DNA from: a virus
IMG/VR virus record: IMGVR_UViG_3300017708_002392
Location: 1 to 64,000 of that record
Strand: one strand, 5' to 3'
DNA: 64,000 nt
The position numbers and the translations under genes are program-made. The stretch's first letter is position 1. Each line of letters begins with the position of its first letter. The notes below the pieces were generated by a model, which worked only from the letters and a program-made list of their open reading frames with translations, was not told the origin of the DNA and ran no database searches. Positions 59,661-64,000 of this stretch are shown piece after piece.

Positions 59661-60083
59661 ATGGCACGTTGGGCACAAGGATTATATCAGCCTAAACATG
59701 TTGACAAATATATAGGAAAGAAAACTCCTAGATATAGATCATCATGGGAATGGGCCTTTATGAATTTTTGTGATAATAATCCTTCAGTAATGCAATGGGC
59801 ATCGGAATCAATTCAAATACCTTATAGACATCCACTTACAGGTAAGAACACAATTTATGTTCCTGATTTTTTTATTGTGTATAACAGTAAAAACAAAAAA
59901 AGAATTGCTGAATTGATTGAAGTCAAACCTAACAATCAAGCAAAGTTAGAAAATATTGGAAAGAATGTACAAAATCAAGCGGCATATATTGTGAACAAAG
60001 CCAAATGGGAAGCCGCAGGCAAGTGGTGCAAACACAAAGGCATTCGTTTCCGCATACTGACCGAGAGCGATATCTTTAAATAG
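59661..60083 (+). CDS. gp4: Head completion protein gp4
   Basis: The 140-residue protein has PRYRSSWEWAFMNFCDNNP, VMQWASESIQIPY, YVPDFFIVY and ELIEVKP, a TnsA/restriction-endonuclease-like core (E...D...ExK) that characterises T4 gp4 (gp50), needed to finish heads and trim DNA ends. It is next to the packaging genes as in other marine T4-like phages. Confidence 0.9.
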   Translation: MARWAQGLYQPKHVDKYIGKKTPRYRSSWEWAFMNFCDNNPSVMQWASESIQIPYRHPLTGKNTIYVPDFFIVYNSKNKKRIAELIEVKPNNQAKLENIGKNVQNQAAYIVNKAKWEAAGKWCKHKGIRFRILTESDIFK

Positions 60084-60087
60084 ACAG

Positions 60088-60603
60088 ATGACGAAAAAAC
60101 TTGAAGAAATATTTGACCTTGAACAAGACAGTACATCTCAAACGGCAGATGATATGCGAGAATCGTTAGAAGTTGAACAAGCCGAAAAAGACAACGCCGA
60201 AGCAGACATAATGATCAGAGAAAAAGTAGCAGTTGATAAGATCGACGCCGCACTTCCACAGGTCGGTGGGTTGGAAGATGACAAAGAGATTGATGAGTAT
60301 GCACAAGAATCCTTTCAAGCATATAAAGATTTAATGGACCTGGGCATGAATATTGAACCTAGACTGGCAGGACGTATCATGGAAGTTGCTTCCAGCATGA
60401 TGAATAATGCTATCACGGCAAAAAATTCGAAAATTGACAAAAAATTAAAAATGATTGAACTACAACTGAAAAAAGAGAAGTTAGATCAAGGAAAACCCGA
60501 AGAAGAAGTTGTTTCTGGCACAGGATCAGTGGTTGCAGACCGTAACGAACTGATAAAACAGATTCTAGCGAACAAACCTCAAGATGACAAGGAAGATAAA
60601 TAA
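60088..60603 (+). CDS. gp16: Terminase small subunit gp16
   Basis: The 171-residue, acidic and helical protein contains EIDEYAQESFQAYKDLMDLGM and IEPRLAGRIMEVASSMMNNAITAKNSKID (read as PRLAGRIMEVASSMMNNAIT), then a C-terminal ADRNELIKQIL helix, as in gp16. It regulates the gp17 motor and DNA cutting. It starts 4 bases after gp4 and lies two genes before gp17. Confidence 0.8.
   Translation: MTKKLEEIFDLEQDSTSQTADDMRESLEVEQAEKDNAEADIMIREKVAVDKIDAALPQVGGLEDDKEIDEYAQESFQAYKDLMDLGMNIEPRLAGRIMEVASSMMNNAITAKNSKIDKKLKMIELQLKKEKLDQGKPEEEVVSGTGSVVADRNELIKQILANKPQDDKEDK
60595..60602 (+). promoter_or_regulatory. Late promoter box GATAAATA
   Basis: Last A is 8 bases before the ATG at 60610; it overlaps the gp16 stop. 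Confidence 0.6.
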
Positions 60604-60609
60604 TATAGT

Positions 60610-61203
60610 ATGAAAACATTCAGAGAACTATTAGCCGAATCAACTAAAACTTATGCAGTCCGTGTAAAGATTGCAGGTGACTTGCCAGAAGCATTTGAGA
60701 AAAAATTTAAAGACTACATGACAAAGTATGAAGTGGTTGAATTCAAGAAGGTTGGTAGCACGCCAGTTCAAGAACACCCACATGAATTTCCAAGAATAAA
60801 AAATAAAGAAGTAGCAATATTTGATGTTGAAACATCTTATCCTATTTCATTTCCGCAACTTGAAGGTGTACTTGCTGAACATTTTGGAGTATCAGCTGAT
60901 CACATAAGAGTTAAACATCCTGCAGACGTAACAGAAATTATGCCTGACGATGAAGGCGAGTATGAGTCAAAATTAATGGATGGTGAATACAAAGATTCAC
61001 CAAAAACAGAGCCAACTTTTGGAGATGAGTACAACATGAGTCTGTTTAAAGAATTAATGAAGGATCGCTCAGAACAATCTGCAACACAAGAAGCAGGCAA
61101 ACTGGTAAGCATGGGTGACGAGCAAGGCGAAACCATGTTTAAACGTACAGATGCTAATCCAGATGGCGTACAAGCTGGATCACTTACAAGACACTCCAAA
61201 TAA
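60610..61203 (+). CDS. Conserved structural-region protein (197 aa)
   Basis: Begins MKTFRELLAES, like many virion proteins of these phages. An alpha/beta domain follows (YAVRVKIAGDLPEAFEKKFKDYM; AIFDVETSYPISFPQLEGVL), and a charged C-terminus with EYNMSLFKELMKDR. The two ferredoxin-like beta-alpha units hint at a small folded domain, but no family is named. It lies between gp16 and gp17. Confidence 0.6.
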   Translation: MKTFRELLAESTKTYAVRVKIAGDLPEAFEKKFKDYMTKYEVVEFKKVGSTPVQEHPHEFPRIKNKEVAIFDVETSYPISFPQLEGVLAEHFGVSADHIRVKHPADVTEIMPDDEGEYESKLMDGEYKDSPKTEPTFGDEYNMSLFKELMKDRSEQSATQEAGKLVSMGDEQGETMFKRTDANPDGVQAGSLTRHSK

Positions 61204-61208
61204 TCCAC

Positions 61209-61216
61209 AGTAAATA
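61209..61216 (+). promoter_or_regulatory. Late promoter box AGTAAATA for gp17
   Basis: Last A is exactly 6 bases before the ATG at 61222. Confidence 0.7.
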
Positions 61217-61221
61217 GTTGT

Positions 61222-62802
61222 ATGGGACAAAGTTTACAAGGTAATCTCACCAAAAAAGCACACACAAAACAAAAGTATACTGAACAAAACATTCTTGAGT
61301 TAAACAAGTGTATCGATCCTAAATCAGGTCCATTATATTTCTTGCAAAACTACTGTATGATTCAACATCCTACCAAAGGTTCTATGAAATTTGAAATGTT
61401 TGAGTATCAAAAAGGATTAGTAAACACATATCATGACAATAGATTTGCTATTGCCATGTTACCGCGACAAACTGGTAAGACAACATGTGCGGCCGCTTAT
61501 CTAATATGGTATGCTATGTTTGTGCCAGACTCACAAATACTGATTGCGGCACATAAATTCACAGGTGCACAGGATATTATGAATAGAGTAAGATTTGTTT
61601 ATGAAAATTTGCCTGACTTTCTACGTGCTGGAGCATATTCTTATAACAGAAACACACTAGAATTTGATAATGGCAGTAGAATAAAAGCAACCACAACAAC
61701 AGAAAATACTGGTAGGGGTATGTCATTGTCTTTGATATATTGCGATGAGTTTGCATTTGTGCAACCTCCACAAAAGGCCAAAGAGTTCTGGACTTCATTA
61801 GCACCTACATTAGCAACAGGCGGTAAATGTATCATCACATCAACGCCAAACTCGGATGAGGACCAATTTGCCCTTATATGGAAAGAAGCAAACAAAAAAC
61901 TAGATGACTATGGAAATGAATTGCCTGTGGGCAGGAACGGATTTGCCGCATTCAAGGCAAGTTGGAGAGAACACCCTGACAGGACAGAAAAATGGGCAAA
62001 AGAAGAACGTGCAAGAATAGGCGAAGAAAGATTTAGGCGTGAGCATGATTGCGAATTCTTAATTTATGACGAAACACTTATCAAACCAACAAAATTAGCA
62101 GACCTAGAAGGAATAGATCCTATTTCACGTCATGGTCATGTACGTTGGTATGCCAAAGTTAAAAAAGGTTGTGCTTATATTGTGTCTTTAGATCCTAGTT
62201 TAGGCACAGGAGGAGATTTTGGTGCAATACAGGTATATGAATTACCTACTATGACACAAGTTGCTGAATGGCAACACAATAATACACCAATCCAAGGACA
62301 GATCCGTATCATGAAACAGATGATAGATCAGATTGCTGAAGATTTAAAACAGTTTGGTGTGTCTCAACCTGAAATTTATTATTCTATAGAAAACAACACC
62401 ATAGGAGAAGCAGGATTAATTGCCATTTCTGACATAGGTGAAGAAAATATACCAGGACAAATGCTGTCCGAGACAGCAAAAAAAGGACATGTACGCAGAT
62501 TTCGAAAGGGTTACAACACAACACACAATTCAAAAATGAGTGCCTGTGCAAAATTTAAACAGATGCTGGAAGGTGATTCAATGAAGATACAATCCAAGAA
62601 TCTTGTGTCAGAATTAAAGAATTTTGTTGCATCCGGCAACTCATACAAGGCAAAACCAGGCGAACATGACGATTTAGTCATGTCTACACTACTAGCTGTG
62701 CGTATGGCAAGCACAGTATCTGCATGGGATCAGAAGCTTTTTGAAAGATTACGTGATTCTGAAGAAGAAATAGTGATGCCTATGCCTATTATCATCACAT
62801 AA
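61222..62802 (+). CDS. gp17: Terminase large subunit gp17
   Basis: A 526-residue packaging motor. The ATPase has Walker A LPRQTGKTT (80-88), Walker B LIYCDEF (171-177) and a coupling STPN motif (207-210). The RNase-H-like nuclease has VSLDPSLGTGGDFGA (D324), a YSIENN segment and HDDLVMSTLL (metal ligands). It pumps and cuts genomic DNA at the portal. It has no Shine-Dalgarno sequence and is predicted leaderless. Confidence 0.96.
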   Translation: MGQSLQGNLTKKAHTKQKYTEQNILELNKCIDPKSGPLYFLQNYCMIQHPTKGSMKFEMFEYQKGLVNTYHDNRFAIAMLPRQTGKTTCAAAYLIWYAMFVPDSQILIAAHKFTGAQDIMNRVRFVYENLPDFLRAGAYSYNRNTLEFDNGSRIKATTTTENTGRGMSLSLIYCDEFAFVQPPQKAKEFWTSLAPTLATGGKCIITSTPNSDEDQFALIWKEANKKLDDYGNELPVGRNGFAAFKASWREHPDRTEKWAKEERARIGEERFRREHDCEFLIYDETLIKPTKLADLEGIDPISRHGHVRWYAKVKKGCAYIVSLDPSLGTGGDFGAIQVYELPTMTQVAEWQHNNTPIQGQIRIMKQMIDQIAEDLKQFGVSQPEIYYSIENNTIGEAGLIAISDIGEENIPGQMLSETAKKGHVRRFRKGYNTTHNSKMSACAKFKQMLEGDSMKIQSKNLVSELKNFVASGNSYKAKPGEHDDLVMSTLLAVRMASTVSAWDQKLFERLRDSEEEIVMPMPIIIT

Positions 62803-62807
62803 ATTCG

Positions 62808-62815
62808 TATAAATA
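62808..62815 (+). promoter_or_regulatory. T4-type late promoter box TATAAATA
   Basis: A perfect box, last A 9 bases before the ATG at 62824. Confidence 0.75.
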
Positions 62816-62823
62816 CGTATATA

Positions 62824-63207
62824 ATGGCAAACCAATTAAAAGTTTCTGACAACACATCTATCTCTATGCCGATGCGTAATTTGATAAGCATTGTAATCGC
62901 AGTAGGAATGGGAGTGTGGGCATATTTTGGCGTGGTGGAAAGACTCAACAAAATTGAAACAGAACTACAATTAATGCAACAAGATTTATCAGCCGCTACA
63001 GAATTTATTGCAGGTGTGCCAAAAGGTGATATGGTATCACCACAAATACAAGAACTGTTTATGCTCGTAGAGTTTTTAGGCGGTAATGTAGACAAGCTGA
63101 AAGCACAAATGGAAGAAGAAATTCCAATGATTCAAAAGAATGATATGGTCATTCAGTTCCATGAAGAAAGATTAATTGATTTAGAAGAGAAAAACGGGTC
63201 ACACTAA
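62824..63207 (+). CDS. Membrane-anchored coiled-coil protein (127 aa)
   Basis: One transmembrane helix (about residues 19-40) is followed by a long charged helix with heptads (ERLNKIETELQLMQQDL; VDKLKAQMEEEIPMI). This N-in, coiled-coil-out layout resembles inner-membrane spanins, but no outer-membrane partner lipoprotein is recognised. It overlaps the next gene by 1 base. Confidence 0.55.
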   Translation: MANQLKVSDNTSISMPMRNLISIVIAVGMGVWAYFGVVERLNKIETELQLMQQDLSAATEFIAGVPKGDMVSPQIQELFMLVEFLGGNVDKLKAQMEEEIPMIQKNDMVIQFHEERLIDLEEKNGSH

Positions 63208-63437
63208 TGATAGAATTAGTATTTGCCATGCTTATGATACAAAATGGCAACACAATAGAATATGTGCCTACTGATGGCATGACCGATTGCCTACAACAAA
63301 AGAGAGTTGTGGCAAGATCGATAGGTGAAGACCAAGAAGGCATATACCTACAATGCACACAACTAAAAGCGGAATTGTATGAAGATTGTGTAGGCGATAC
63401 TTGTAGATTAAAGATTAAGAAGATCATCGAAGATTAA
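63207..63437 (+). CDS. Small secreted-type cysteine protein (76 aa)
   Basis: A hydrophobic N-terminus (residues 1-12) is followed by a small domain with four cysteines (DCLQQ, LQCTQ, DCVGDTC). It has no lipobox. Its layout matches the gene at 27837-28028. A periplasmic role, perhaps with the coiled-coil protein before it, is an inference from position. Confidence 0.5.
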   Translation: MIELVFAMLMIQNGNTIEYVPTDGMTDCLQQKRVVARSIGEDQEGIYLQCTQLKAELYEDCVGDTCRLKIKKIIED

Positions 63438-63438
63438 C

Positions 63439-63446
63439 AATAAATA
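63439..63446 (+). promoter_or_regulatory. Late promoter box AATAAATA
   Basis: Last A is exactly 6 bases before the ATG at 63452. Confidence 0.7.
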
Positions 63447-63451
63447 TAGTC

Positions 63452-64000
63452 ATGGACTTATCAGCAGTAGCATCAGACCTATTTGACGAGATTAAATCAC
63501 GCTATACCAACCTCACACTTGGGGATGATACAGCACAAGTTACCACTGATCCTCAATTAGCTCGTTTTTTCAAGTTCAATTTCAATGGCAATGCAATTAG
63601 TATAGCAGTTGATGAAACTGAATTACGTTTGATCTACAACAGAGATATCACTGATATGCTTGATGAAGAACAAGAATCAGATTGGTATAATTTTTGCAGA
63701 ACCATGCGTGAATTTGCTGTGACACACAATTTAGGATTCAAACCACAAGACATAGAAAAATTAGATCTCGAACAAGGGGATTTTGAATTCATGTCGCAAG
63801 TAAATACAGTTAAGGAAAGCAAAATGCACGGAACAAGTAAAACATCATACGACAAACTAGACAAAACTAAGATGATCGTACGTCATTCTAAAAAAGTTGA
63901 CGAAGATGTACCTGGTGCAAGGTCAAGAAACATATCAGCAATTTTTATTGAGAACGCACAAGGAGAAAGATTCCGTTTTCCATACAATTATCTAGCAGGT
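63452..64000 (+). CDS. Partial conserved phage protein, runs off the right edge
   Basis: An ATG at 63452 opens 183 codons to the end of the window without a stop. The sequence is soluble and mixed, with FFKFNFNGNAISIAVDETE, a QVNTVKESKMHGTSKTSY segment and GARSRNISAIFIENAQGERF near the edge. I recall similar segments in a long conserved protein of marine T4-like phages, of unknown function. A late box 6 bases ahead marks the start. Confidence 0.7.
   Translation, partial: MDLSAVASDLFDEIKSRYTNLTLGDDTAQVTTDPQLARFFKFNFNGNAISIAVDETELRLIYNRDITDMLDEEQESDWYNFCRTMREFAVTHNLGFKPQDIEKLDLEQGDFEFMSQVNTVKESKMHGTSKTSYDKLDKTKMIVRHSKKVDEDVPGARSRNISAIFIENAQGERFRFPYNYLAG

Noticed and set aside
62824-63437. Spanin pair
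   Set aside because: The first gene fits an inner-membrane spanin, but the second lacks a lipoprotein signal, so the assignment is not supported.

Overview
The window is part of the genome of a marine T4-like myovirus (the lineage of T4-type cyanophages and pelagiphages). The evidence is a near-complete T4 head, neck, tail and packaging gene set (gp4, gp13-gp23, gp26 and a tape measure), T4-type replication genes (UvsW, gp1 and a probable gp62), AT-rich DNA with very tight gene packing, and TATAAATA-type late promoters. The host is not given by any single gene. A proteobacterial-type 7Fe ferredoxin (FdxA), SufE and KdsA point to a marine Gram-negative such as an alphaproteobacterium more than to a cyanobacterium, and no photosynthesis gene is present. 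No tRNA or CRISPR array was seen.

Layout. About 1-31.3 kb is transcribed almost entirely leftward and holds nucleotide metabolism (ThyX, MazG-like, UvsW, a miniature DnaE-like palm), metabolic genes of host type (SpeD-like, SufE, FdxA, peroxiredoxin, KdsA, amidinotransferase) and a 10-kb surface-glycan cassette at 17-27 kb (four glycosyltransferases, two epimerases, three methyltransferases, an SGNH hydrolase, a DUF115-like protein). Three related GT10-like proteins lie further left. From 31.4 to 64 kb transcription is mainly rightward: tape measure, portal, prohead core, protease, scaffold, major capsid protein, three tail-fibre genes (one of 1853 residues), neck gp13, gp1, tail sheath, tail tube, gp4, gp16 and terminase gp17. 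An inverted block (Nudix, gp15, gp14) interrupts it at 48.6-51.7 kb.

The most unusual signals are in gene expression. Eight-base TAAATA-type late promoter boxes end exactly 6 (range 5-9) bases before the start codon of many genes on both strands. Several consensus sigma70 promoters (TTGACA-N17-TATAAT) are likewise placed so that the predicted +1 is the A of the ATG. Both imply leaderless mRNAs. Major structural genes (prohead core, scaffold, capsid, sheath, tube) instead carry Shine-Dalgarno sequences. A slippery T TTT TTC heptamer at the end of gp26 appears to drive a -1 frameshift into a 76-codon tail-chaperone-like reading frame that has no start codon of its own.
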